A stretch of DNA of 64,000 nt, from positions 220,900,975 through 220,964,974 of the forward strand of contig NC_134399.1 of NCBI RefSeq assembly GCF_050003625.1, in the 5' to 3' direction. Positions 23,590 to 33,565 of the stretch are shown in pieces (position 1 is the first letter of the stretch; every line of letters starts with the position of its first letter). The notes beneath the pieces are model-generated. The model did no database searches and was not told the origin of the DNA. It saw only the letters and a list, made by a program, of their open reading frames with translations. A program made the position numbers and the translations under genes. This stretch comes from Haematobia irritans (Eukaryota; Arthropoda; Insecta; Diptera; Muscidae).

Positions 23590-25335
23590 CGGCGTTCCAC
23601 ATTCCAGTGAAACCACTTAGAGAAGCTTATAAACCCTCAGAAATGTCACCAGCATTACTGTGGTGGGATAATCCACCGCTGAAAAACTTTTTGGTGTTCG
23701 GTCGTAGCAGGAATCGAACCCACGACCTTGTGTATGCAAGGCGGGCATGCTAACCATTGCACCACGGTGGCTCCCAGGCAAAATGGATAAAAACTATAGA
23801 TTCTAGCAACCCAAGAAATAAATCGGGGAGGTAGGTCTATATGGGGGCTATACCAAAACATGGACCAATACTCAAAATTTTCGACACACCTCTTAATATT
23901 CCTCAAATACCATTAGAATTTCAATTTCAGACAAATTGGGAAGAAACTATGAATTCTAGAAGCCGAAGAAGTAAAATTGGGCGACCAGTCTATAAGGGGG
24001 TTATACCAAAACTTGGACTGATACGGACCATTTTCGACATACCTTTTTATGGTCCTAAAGTACCTCTAGATATCTAATTTCTGGCAAATCGGATAAAAAC
24101 GACGGATTCTAGAAGCCCAAGAAGTAAATTTGCGAGATGGGGCTACACCGAAACATGGACCGATACACCCAATTTTCTGCACACCTATTTGTGGTCCTAA
24201 AGTACATCTAGATTTCCAATTTGAGGCAAATCGAATAAAAACTACGGTTTCTAGAAGCTCAAGACCCCAAATCGGGGGGATCGGTTTATATGGGAGCTAT
24301 ATCAAAACCTCGACCGATACTCCCCATTTTCGACTTCCCTATTTGTGGTCTTAAAATACCTCAAGATTTTCAATTTCAAGCAAATCGGATAGAAAATACA
24401 GCATCTAGACGCCTAAGAAGTAAAATCGGGAGATCGGTCTATATGGGGGCTATTCCAAAACATCGACTGATACATCCCATTTTGTGCACACTTATTTCTG
24501 CTCATAAAATACCTCTAGATTTCAAATTTCAGGCAAATCGGATAGTAAATACAGTTTTCAGAAGCCCAGGAAATAAAATCTGGGGGCTTTACCAAAACAT
24601 GGACCGATACGGACCATTTTGTACATACCTCTTTATGGTCCCAAAATACCTCCAGATTTCCAATTTCTGGCAATTCGGGCTGTAAATACAGTTTCTACAC
24701 GCCCAAGAAGTAAAATCAGGAAATCGGTCTATATGGGGGCTATACCAAAACAAGGACCGATAGGCACCATTTTCGGCACACTCTTCGATGGTCCTAAAAC
24801 ACCTCTAGATTTCCAATTTCTGGCAAATCGTAAATAAAGTTTCCAGAAGCCCAAGAATTAAAATCTGGAAATCGGTCTATATGAGGGCTGTACCAAAACA
24901 TGGACCGATACGGACCATCTTGGACACACCTCTTTATGATCCCAAAATACCTCCAGATTTCCAATTTCTGACAATTCGGGTTGTAATACAGTTTCTAGAC
25001 GCCCAAGAAGTAAAATCCGGAAATCGGTCTATATGGGGGCTATACAAAAACAAGGACCGATATGCACCATTTTCGGCACACGCTTCGATGGTCCTAAAAC
25101 ACCTCTAGATTTCCAATTTCGGGCAAATTGGATAAAAACTACGGTTTTTAAAAGCACAAAACCCCAAATCGGGAGGTCGGTTTGTATGGGGACTATATCA
25201 AAACTTGGACCGAACTTGACCTGCCTGCAAACAAAACACGAATCTGTGCCAAATTTCAGGACGATAGGACGATTATTGAAGGCTGTAGCGTGATTACAAC
25301 AGACAGACAGACGGACATGCTTATATATTTATATA

Positions 25336-26664
25336 CACGCTCACAAAAAATCGCTTCTGTAACATATACTCCCAAACATATTTTGCTTCAAGCATATATA
25401 TTTTTGGGTATTGCCCAAACATTTATGTGTTTGATCTCTTCCAATATATAATATGTTTGAGCCACCGTGGTGCAATGGTTAGCATGCCCGCCTTGCATAC
25501 ACAAGGTCGTGGGTTCGATTCCTGCTACGACCGAACACCAAAAAGTTTTTCAGCGGTGGATTATCCCACCTCAGTAATGCTGGTGACATTTCTGAGGGTT
25601 TCAAAGCTTCTCTAAGTGGTTTCACTGCAATGTGGAACGCCGTTCGGACTCGGCTATAAAAAGGAGGTCCCTTGTCATTGAGCTTAACATGGAATCGGGC
25701 AGCACTCAGTGATAAGAGAGAAGTTCACCACTGTGGTATCACAATGGACTGAATAGTCTAAGTGAGCTTGATACATCGGGCTGCCACATAACCTAACCTA
25801 ACCTAACCTTGAAAGCATATTGGTCTAAACAATATATGTTTGGGTAGTCTAAGTTCCAAACATTTTGTATTTTTGCATCCAAATTCAATAATGTTGTCTA
25901 CCAAAAAACAATATGTTATAATGTGAACATATAATATGTTTGGAAGCATTTTGCACCCAAAAATATTATATGCTTAAAAAAAATTCTCCCAAACAATATT
26001 GTGCTCAAAATTTTATTTATTTATTTATATATTTACAATCATAATGAATTATGAAAATAAACAGGTAATATAGGTGCTAACAACATAGGTTTTCGACCTG
26101 AATGCTCAAAATTTTGTTTCTGCCCAATTGTATATTCCCCCACATCTTTCTCACTTCCACGAGATTTTTTAGTTCTTAGCACCTTTTTCTGTAATACAAA
26201 CATTGTAGAAGAAATTATTCAATTGTATGATTTTTTTTATTTTAATTTTACCTTTTGCCGGACGGGGATTCGAACAGCGGACCACACAGTTTGTAAGGAT
26301 CAAAGAAGTAGCTGATCAATTGCCCAAGGAAAAATAAAATGTTAATTTTGTAATAACAAGCAACAACCATCAACTTAATTCAATATCGCTCCCTGTTAAA
26401 TAGCGCTCCAAGCTACTAAACACATATATGTTTATAGGCTATTTCTAAATTAATATATGTTTGCATTCAAGCATATTATATTTACAAACATTTTATGTCC
26501 CAAACATAATATGTTCTAACATATTAACATATATGTCCCAAACATGTTATGCTAGTTTATGAACATTATATGCTTGCACTCAAAAATATTGTGTTTAAAA
26601 ATTTGTGTTCCAAACATATAATGTTTATAGTCAAACATATGAAAAACAGTCTTTTTCATCCGTG
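25336..26664. mobile_element. TA-target MITE rich in CAAACATA palindromes
   Basis: Begins CACG and ends CGTG between TA dinucleotides (25334-25335 and 26665-26666), interrupting the DINE right-end core. The interior is packed with short palindromic words such as CCAAACATAT / ATATGTTTGG. The inverted ends beyond CACG match poorly, so the superfamily call (Tc1/mariner-like) is tentative. It carries a complete SINE at 25459-25809. Confidence 0.5.
25459..25809 (+). mobile_element. tRNA-derived SINE, full length
   Basis: Same family as 20360-20706, with very similar sequence over the head (A box GTGGTGCAATGG, B box GGTTCGATTCC) and body, and a tail of four AACCT units. No clear target duplication. 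Inserted into the CAAACATA-rich MITE. The 62-codon frame at 25427 is only the translated SINE. Confidence 0.9.
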
Positions 26665-26761
26665 TACTTTATATAGTCGGAAATCGATATTTCGATGTGT
26701 TACAAACGGAATGACAAACTTATTATACCCCCATCACCATTCTATGGTGGTGGGTATAAAA

Positions 26762-27758
26762 ATCGACTTTTGACTAAGAGGGGGATGTAAGGCATATTTC
26801 TCCGGTATATCTGACAGTATGAGTAGGTGATATGTGGTTGAACCATATTTTACGTTAGACCACATATCGACAAATCGGATACCCTGTATTTTCATAACCT
26901 TTACTCCCCGGATTCCCTGTAAATAAATCGCTATTTTCACTATTCTTTAAAAATAAAAGGCTGGTAAAAGGAGGGTCCTTGTTCCCGAAAAATCTGTTAC
27001 CCTAATTTTTAATAGCTCTAATTTTTTTCAACTTCTCCGAATTTGCCTTTTTGCAATGAAATGTATTTTACTATGTCAACTTTCTAATATCATATGTGAT
27101 ACTTTTTCAACTACCCCATAATGAATGTGTGAATGTCTTTTGCAAGATAATGTTTAAGTCTCCAGAAATCTAATTTAATTCTTTTGTTTCTAAATATTAA
27201 CCATAATCATATGTTTATTTATTTCCTTAGAGAATGTTTCCGAAGAGATTTTGTCTTAGAAAGTCATACACGTGTCTGCCACCTCCAAACCCTTTAGTAA
27301 CTGTTTCTCCTCGTATATTATTAAGTCAGAGAAAATGTCACAAAAAATCCCTTTTCTTGTGTTGTTTTGTAATCAAATATGGCTTAGTGTAATTTAAATG
27401 TAATCATTTCAAAAAATTCTAAAGTTTATTCCCAAATTCCCTATTAGAATGTTTCGAAAGATGATAAAAATGTCCAAAATGATGGCGGTATGACATTTGC
27501 CATGGGATTTATTGGCCAACTGTAAGAAGCCTCTTCATTGCTAGTGTGTGTTGGTATTTTAAAGTTTTCGAAAATATTAGGATAGTAAAATGATTTATTG
27601 CCAATATTTGAAATGTATATAAAATTTTTATGGGAAATCTAAGCACTAAGCAGATAGAGGGAAGAAAAATCATTCGTTTAAAACATAGAATGTAGAAAGT
27701 ATTAATATATATACTAGTTTAGTTTAAAACTAGTTATAAAAGCTTTCACTCTTCGTTG
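26762..27758. other. Unassigned stretch
   Basis: About 1 kb with no recognisable element or gene, less repetitive than its surroundings. Possibly host non-coding sequence. Confidence 0.4.
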
Positions 27759-27915
27759 TAAAAGGTGATACGGTCAAAATTTGGTCAATATAAACTTGAC
27801 GTATTTCTTTCAATTTTGCATTTAAAAAACCTGACCACCCCTCATTTTGAAGGTGTGTGTGTGTGTAGAATGTTGCTCCCATTTTGATTTTGGAATTCAC
27901 TCTTCAGTTGTCAAA

Positions 27916-28641
27916 ATGCCGTCCAAGCAAGAAGAGCAGCGTATCAAAATTTTGCTCGTGCATCGCGAAAAGCTACCGCGCAAAGCTGGCAAAATTGCTA
28001 AAAGTTGCCAAATCAACCGTTACAAATGTAACTAAAGTGTTTGGGGAACGTCTGTCGACAGCCAGGAAGTCAGGATCGGGGGGAAATCGAAAACCGGAAG
28101 CCGCTGAGACGACAAAGAGATTTGCCGGTAGTTTCAAGCGAAACCCTAACCTCTCTCTCCGAGATGCCGCAAATAAGCTGGGTGTATCGTCTACAACCGT
28201 GCATCGAGCCAAAAAACGAGCCGGACTATCGACTTACAAGAAGGAAGTGACTCCAAATCGCGATGATAAACAAAATACGACGGCCAAAGAGCGATCCCGG
28301 AGGCTGTACACGGCGATGCTGACCAAGTTTGACTGCGTGGTAATGGACGACGAAACCTACGTCAAAGCCGACTACAAGCAGATTCCGGGACAGGAGTTTT
28401 ATACGGCAAAAGGAAGGGGAAAGGTAGCAGATATTTTTAAGCACATAAAACTGTCAAAGTTCGCAAAGAAATATCTGGTTTGAAAAGCCATCTGTACCTG
28501 TGGCTTGAAAAGCAGCATTTTCATAGCTTCTGGGACTGTCAACCAAGAAATTTACGTGAAAGCGTGTTTGAATAAACGACTGCTTTCTTTTCTGTCAAGC
28601 GTGAGTCCCGGCAATTCGAATTTGGAAAAGCGAAAGCCTAA
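27916..28641 (+). pseudogene. DD37E transposase pseudogene
   Basis: Starts MPSKQEEQRIK like the intact transposase at 50252-51268. A frameshift follows near 27975 (the helix-turn-helix segment continues in another frame), then a TGA at 28481 replaces a conserved Trp. After about residue 225 an internal deletion removes the second catalytic Asp and the Glu. The reading ends with the family's C-terminal residues (NLEKRKPN) and TAA at 28639. The first catalytic region (VVMDDETYVKAD) survives. It cannot make active transposase. The 5' UTR has a GT run at 27853-27866. Confidence 0.9.
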
Positions 28642-28680
28642 CTGAATATTTTTCCTGAATTTTATACTAATTGAACTTGA

Positions 28681-30150
28681 ACAAGTATATACGGCCGTAA
28701 GTTCGGCCAGGCCGAATCTTATGTACCCTCCACCATGGATTGCGTAGGAACTTCTACTAAAGGCTGTCATCCACAATCGAATTACTTGGGTTGTGGTATC
28801 TTAAAACTTCTTATTCCTGCATGGTTGTTGGATACCATATACTAACATCACGTACCAAATTTCAAACGAATGGGAAGAATTTTGCTCTTCCAAGGGGCTC
28901 TGGAGGTCAATTCTGGGGATCGGTTTATATGGGGCCTATATATAATTATGGACCGATATCGACCAATTTTTGCATGGGAGTTTGAGGCCATATATTAACA
29001 CCACGTACCAAATTTCAACTGAATCAGATGAATTTTGGTCTTCCAAGAGGTTCCGGAGGTCAAATCTGGTGATCGGTTTATATGGGGGCTATATATAATT
29101 ATGAACCGATGTGGACTAATTTTTGCATGGTTGTTAGAGACCATATACTAACATTACGTACCAAATTTCAGCCGGATCGGATGAAATTTGCTTCTCCTAG
29201 AGGCCTCGCAAGCCAAGTCGCGGGATCGGTTTATATGGGGGCTATATATAATTATGGACCGATGTGGACCAATTTTTGCATGGTTGTTCGAGACCATATA
29301 CTAACACCATGTACCAAATTTCAGCCGGATCGGATGAAATTTGCTTCTCTTAGAGGCCTCGCAAGCCAAATCGGGGGATATGTTTATATGGGGGCTATAT
29401 ATAATTATGGACCGATGTGGACCAATTTTTGCATGGTTGTTAGAGACCATATACTGACACCATGTACCAAATTTCAGCCGGATCGGATGAAATTTGCTTC
29501 TCTTAGGGGCCTCGCAAGCCAAATCGGGGGATCGGTTTATATGGGGGCTATATATAATTATGGACCGATGTGGACCAATTTTTGCATGGGTGTTAGAGAC
29601 CATATACTAACACCATGTACCAAATTTCAGCCGGATCGGATGAAATTTGCTTCTCTTAGGGGCCTCGCAAGCCAAATCGGGGGATCGGTTTATATGGGGG
29701 CTATATATAATTATGGACCGATGTGGACCAATTTTTGCATGGTTGTTAGAGACCATATACTAACACCATATACCAAATTTCAGCCGGATCGGATGAAATT
29801 TGCTTCTCTTAGAGGCCTCGCAAGCCAAATTTTGGGGTCCGTTTATATGGGGGCTATACGTAAAAGTGGACCGATATGGCCCATTTGCAATACCATCCGA
29901 CCTACATCAATAACAACTACTTGTGCCAAGTTTCAAGTCGATAGCTTGTTTCGTTCGGAAGTTAGCGTGATTTCAACAGACGGACGGACGGACGGACGGA
30001 CGGACGGACGGACATGCTCAGATCGACTCAGAATTTCACCACGACCCAGAATATATATACTTTATGGGGTCTTAGAGCAATATTTCGATGTGTTACAAAG
30101 GGAATGACAAAGTTAATATACCCCCATCCTATGGTGGTGGGTATAAAAAA
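28681..30150 (+). mobile_element. DINE-1-like element, family A
   Basis: Complete: left terminus ACAAGTATATACGGCC with hairpin TTCGGCC-A-GGCCGAA; six or so 153-bp family-A monomers (28800-29860); GACG microsatellite at 29978-30012; right-end core (atatatactttatggggtc, atatttcgatgtgttac) and hairpin CCTATGGTGGTGGG-TATAAAAA. The 341-codon frame at 29082-30107 is produced by the 51-codon monomer period and also has an open antisense frame, so I do not call a gene. Confidence 0.7.
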
Positions 30151-30182
30151 GGCCGATTAAATACGTATATAATTCAGTTTGA

Positions 30183-30558
30183 TAAAATTTTCTATAGAAA
30201 TAAAATTTTGACAAAATTTTCTATAGAAATAAAAACTTGACAAAATTTTCTATAGAAATAAAATGTTGACAAAATTTTCTATGGAAGTAAAATGTTGACA
30301 AAATTTTCTATAGCAATAAAATTTTGACAAAATTTTCTATAGAAATAAAATGTTGACAAAATTTTCTATAGAAATAAAATGTTGACAAAATTTTCTACAG
30401 AAATAAATTTTTTACAAAATTTTCTATAGAAATAAAATTTTGACAAAATTTTCTATGGAAATAAAATGTTGACAAACATTGCTATGGAAATAAACTTTTT
30501 ACAAAACTTTCTATAGAAATGAAATTTTGACAAAACTTTCTATAGTAATAAAATTTGA
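30183..30558 (-). repeat. 29-bp satellite array
   Basis: About 12 monomers of the 29-bp satellite in minus orientation (CTATAGAAATAAAATTTTGAC...). They are preceded by GGCCGATTAAATACGTATAT, which also precedes the satellite at 60515. So satellite plus leader moved or was copied as a unit with DINE family A. Confidence 0.9.
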
Positions 30559-30564
30559 CAATTT

Positions 30565-31747
30565 TTACATGGCTGTTAGAGGCCATATACTAACGAAATG
30601 TACCAAATTTCAACCGCATCGGATGACTTTTGCTCCTCCAAGAGGCTCCGGAGGTCAAATCTGGGGATCGGTTTATATGGGAGCTATATATAATTATGGA
30701 CCGATATGGACCAATTTTTGCATGGTTGTTAGAGACCATATACTAACACCACGTACTAAATTTCAATTGGATCGGATGAATTTGGTCATCCAAGAGGCTC
30801 CAGAGATCAAATCTGGGGATCGGTTTATATGGGAGCTATATATAATTATGGACCGATATGGACCAATTTTTGCATGCTTGTTAGAGACCGTATACTAACA
30901 TCAGGTACCCAATTTCAAACGGATCGGATGAATTTTGCCCCTCCAAGAGGCTCCGGAGGTCAAATCTGGGGATCGGTTTATATGGGAGCTATATATAATT
31001 ATGGACCGATATGGACCAGTTTTTCCATGGTTGTTAGAGACCATATACTAAAACAAAGTACCAAATTTCAATCGGGTAGGATGAAGTTTGCTCCTCCAAG
31101 AGGCTCCGGAGGTCAAATCTGGGGATCGGTTTATATGGGAGCTATATATATTTATGGACCGATATGGACCAATTTTTGCATGGTTGTTAGAGACCGTATA
31201 CTAACATCAGGTACCAAATTTTAACCGGATCGGATGAATTTTGCCCCTCCAAGAGGCTCCGGAGGTCAAATCTGGGGATCGGTTTATATGGGGGCTATAT
31301 ATAATTATGGACCGATATGGACCAATTTTTGCATGTTTGTTAGAGGCCGTATACTTAGACCACGTACCAAATTTCAACCGGATCGGATGAATTTTGCTGC
31401 TCCGGAAGGCTCCGCAAGCCAAATTTGGGGATCGGTTTATATGGGGGCTATACGTAAACGTGGGCCGATATGGCCCATTTTCAATACCATCCGACCTACA
31501 TCAATAACAACTACTTGTGCCAAGTTTCAAGTCGATAGCTAGTTTCGTTCGGAAGTTAGCGTGATTTCCACAGACGGACGGACAGCCGGACAGACGGACG
31601 GACGGACGGACATGCTTAGATCGACTCAGAATTTCACCACGACCAAGAATATATATACTTTATGGGGTCTTAGAGCAATATTTCGATGTGTTACAAACGG
31701 AATGACAAAGTTAATATACCCCCATCCTATGGTGGAGGGTATAAAAA
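30565..31747 (+). mobile_element. DINE-1-like element, family A, lacking left end
   Basis: Six family-A monomers with the variant GGCTCCGGAGGTCAAATC, a GACG microsatellite at 31575-31610 and a right-end hairpin (CCTATGGTGGAGGG-TATAAAAA). No left terminus; it begins directly after satellite. It may be the second half of one long element whose array was invaded. Open frames are monomer artefacts. Confidence 0.65.
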
Positions 31748-31833
31748 GAAATTTAATATGATTTTTTAAATAAACGATTTCACCGATTTACACCCGTTTT
31801 CCCTTGACCAAATTTTGACCGTATCACCCTTTA

Positions 31834-32482
31834 GCGGTTTTTTGAAAATATATAGAATTTAAGGAGTTTTGATGGTAGTTGGCATAAAAAAATTGTAATA
31901 AAATTCCTTTCGATATAATTTTAGTAGTTCGTTTTTGAACGCCCGATATTCAATCTATTTGAAAAATTTTCAATCTAAGAAGATAATATTTTTGGTTCAT
32001 ATGGAAATCCACGCTCTGCTTTGCACACTGCCATCTGCTCTATTGGCCAGTTCATGAGGAATGGCACCACCATTCATTCATTGAGATTGTCCAAAAATAT
32101 TCATTGTGGTTGTGCTCAGTGTTGTAAATAATTGTGGTCGTTTTGTGAAATGTTGCATATATCATTATAATCATTGAAATAAAACAAAAATATATATTTT
32201 ACTACGATGTTTGTAAATTATGACAACATAACTTGAAATTTCGTGGTTAACACTATTTCGCATTCATATTCAAACGACGATGATACCTGGGAAATTTTAA
32301 TTATCATTTGGTCAAATAATATGCCCCAATTAATTTTTTCAATAATTTACATAAATGCTCAGTTGAATTCGTAACCACACATATTGTACCTGACCTTTAA
32401 TTATTATTTACATTTGACTAAATTTTACGGCTTCTATATATATTTCAAAAAGTTAATTCTTAGTTATTTCCCTGGAATATGG
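31834..32482. other. Unassigned stretch
   Basis: No gene or repeat recognised; a relatively low-repeat stretch around 32000-32150 could be host sequence. Confidence 0.4.
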
Positions 32483-32490
32483 GTTGTAAT

Positions 32491-32779
32491 CACGTTTGCC
32501 ACCGTTTGGTAGATTGGCAGAATTCTTGATATTTTGGTAGATTTTACAAACTATTCCTCTTCAACTAAGAGGTACTTCAAAATTTTGTTAGAAATCAAAT
32601 TTTGACAACATTTTCTATAGAAATTAAATTTTGACAAAATTTCTTTAAAGAAATAATATTTTGGTAAAATGCTCTATAGAAGTAAAATTTTGCAAAAAAA
32701 GATTTTTTTGTTTGGTAGTTTTTTGGTAAAATTTTCTCCAACTTTTGGTAGATTATTTTGGACTCGAGAGGCAATTGTG
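32491..32779. mobile_element. Complete hAT-type MITE (CACGGTTGCC family)
   Basis: 289 bp, flanked by the exact 8-bp duplication GTTGTAAT (32483-32490 and 32780-32787). Ends CACGTTTGCC and, inverted, CACAATTGCC. The interior has the family's TTGGTAGA / TCTACCAAA words and only two or three 29-bp satellite monomers. This short copy shows the MITE before satellite expansion and fixes its superfamily as hAT by target duplication length. Confidence 0.92.
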
Positions 32780-32787
32780 GTTGTAAT

Positions 32788-33170
32788 TCAGCTCAGCTAT
32801 ATTGACCCAGCACTAAAAAGAACTTCCAAATAAGTAGTGCGGATTCCTGACTTGTGATACGGAAGTAGTGCAAATTTAGATCCAAATTTACATGGACTTG
32901 TTATAGAAATAACATTTTGACAAAATTTTGTCAAAATTTTATATCTATACGAAATTTTGTTAAAATGTCGTCGTTAGTATTAAATGCATATTATTTTTAT
33001 ATAGTAACAACCTTCAAATGATTCGTGTCAAAATTTGACGTCTGTAAGTCAATTAGTTTGTGAGATAGAGCGTCTTTTGTGAAGCAACTTTTGTTATTGT
33101 GAAAAAAATGGAAAAAAGGAATTTCGTCTTTTGATAAAATACTGTTTTCTGAAGGGAAAAAATACGGTGG
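32788..33170. other. Unassigned stretch with stray satellite monomers
   Basis: No gene. Contains one or two 29-bp-like monomers near 32900-32960 and the phrase cggaagtagtgcaaatttag, which recurs near 43520 and marks another dispersed repeat. Confidence 0.4.
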
Positions 33171-33331
33171 AACCAAAAACTTGGCTTGATAATGAGTTTC
33201 CGGATTCTAAGAGCTCTCATATCTCCTATTAATTGTTGGTTCGCAAGAAGATTGCTGTTAAAGTCACCTGCTATCACAATTTCATCGAATTGTGTTGAAA
33301 AGATTTCCACTTGCCACATGAAATGGTCCAT
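33170..33331 (-). pseudogene. LINE endonuclease fragment, second part
   Basis: The minus-strand frame reads MDHFMWQVEIF and then IVIAGDFNSNLL, the GDFN motif of LINE apurinic-like endonucleases (Asp and Asn catalytic). It continues the endonuclease started at 38216-38618; the BEL/Pao element separates the two parts. Similarity to LINE stops near 33180, so the SDH region and the reverse transcriptase are missing. Confidence 0.8.
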
Positions 33332-33333
33332 AT

Positions 33334-33540
33334 CTGTTGGAAATAAAAGTAACTATTCTTGAGAGTAAATCTTCAAATTTATTTATTTTGTAAAATTAAC
33401 TTCAAAATTAATAGTTTTCTCAATCTGATATTTTTTCCAACTGACGTTAAACTCAATAATTCAAATAAACTAATATTTTTTTTGTTCAATGGTATAGTGA
33501 TGAATAAAGAAAATAGTAAAACAGGTATTTGTCGGCAACA
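33334..33540 (-). repeat. BEL/Pao 3' LTR
   Basis: On the minus strand, a purine tract (CGAGGGGGAGAA, 33541-33553) precedes TGTTGCCGAC, the usual place and TG start of a 3' LTR. The far edge is set by where the LINE endonuclease reading resumes (about 33331). No 5' LTR remains for comparison, so the length (about 207 bp) is uncertain. Confidence 0.6.
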
Positions 33541-33565
33541 TTCTCCCCCTCGTTAAAACATCGTT

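Larger units (their letters stand above)
21763..23773 (-). mobile_element. SINE split by a Transib-like insertion
   Basis: A full SINE on the minus strand, flanked by the exact 14-bp duplication CCAGGCAAAATGGA (21749-21762 and 23774-23787). Its AACCT tail is at the left, and its tRNA head (A and B boxes) is at 23700-23773. It is cut in its body by the element at 21931-23589. Because the 14-bp duplication copies part of a DINE B monomer, the SINE landed in the DINE-like element. Confidence 0.9.
20731..26761 (+). mobile_element. DINE-1-like element, family B, heavily nested
   Basis: The left hairpin (AAGTTCGGCCGAGCCGAAT, CCCGCCACCATG) is at 20731 and the right terminal hairpin (CACCATTCTATGGTGGTGGG, TATAAAAA) at 26761. 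The element's own parts are 20731-20800, about 21310-21760, 23774-25334 and 26667-26761. The B monomer array lies at about 23830-25250 with a short GACA run at 25300. It is interrupted by an unidentified 0.5-kb stretch, a SINE and a TA-MITE. Confidence 0.65.
27761..31831 (+). mobile_element. DD37E Tc1/mariner element, dead copy with inserts
   Basis: Inverted ends AAAGGTGATACGG (left) and, on the other strand, AAGGGTGATACGG (right), between TA (27759-27760 and 31832-31833). Same family as the intact copy at 50125-51421. Its transposase is a pseudogene. Its 3' UTR is expanded by DINE family-A sequence and satellite (28681-31747). The right UTR resumes at gaaatttaat, exactly where the intact copy continues. 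Confidence 0.88.

Noticed and set aside
25795..25810. Telomeric TTAGG-type repeat
   Set aside because: Only about four units, and always at the end of the SINE.
28552..28776. 74-codon minus-strand frame over the DINE left end
   Set aside because: It spans the junction between the DD37E pseudogene UTR and the DINE left terminus, so it cannot be a conserved gene.
29082..30107. 341-codon open frame in a DINE array as a repeat protein gene
   Set aside because: The frame follows from a 153-bp monomer without stops, has an open antisense counterpart and runs into the microsatellite and terminus.
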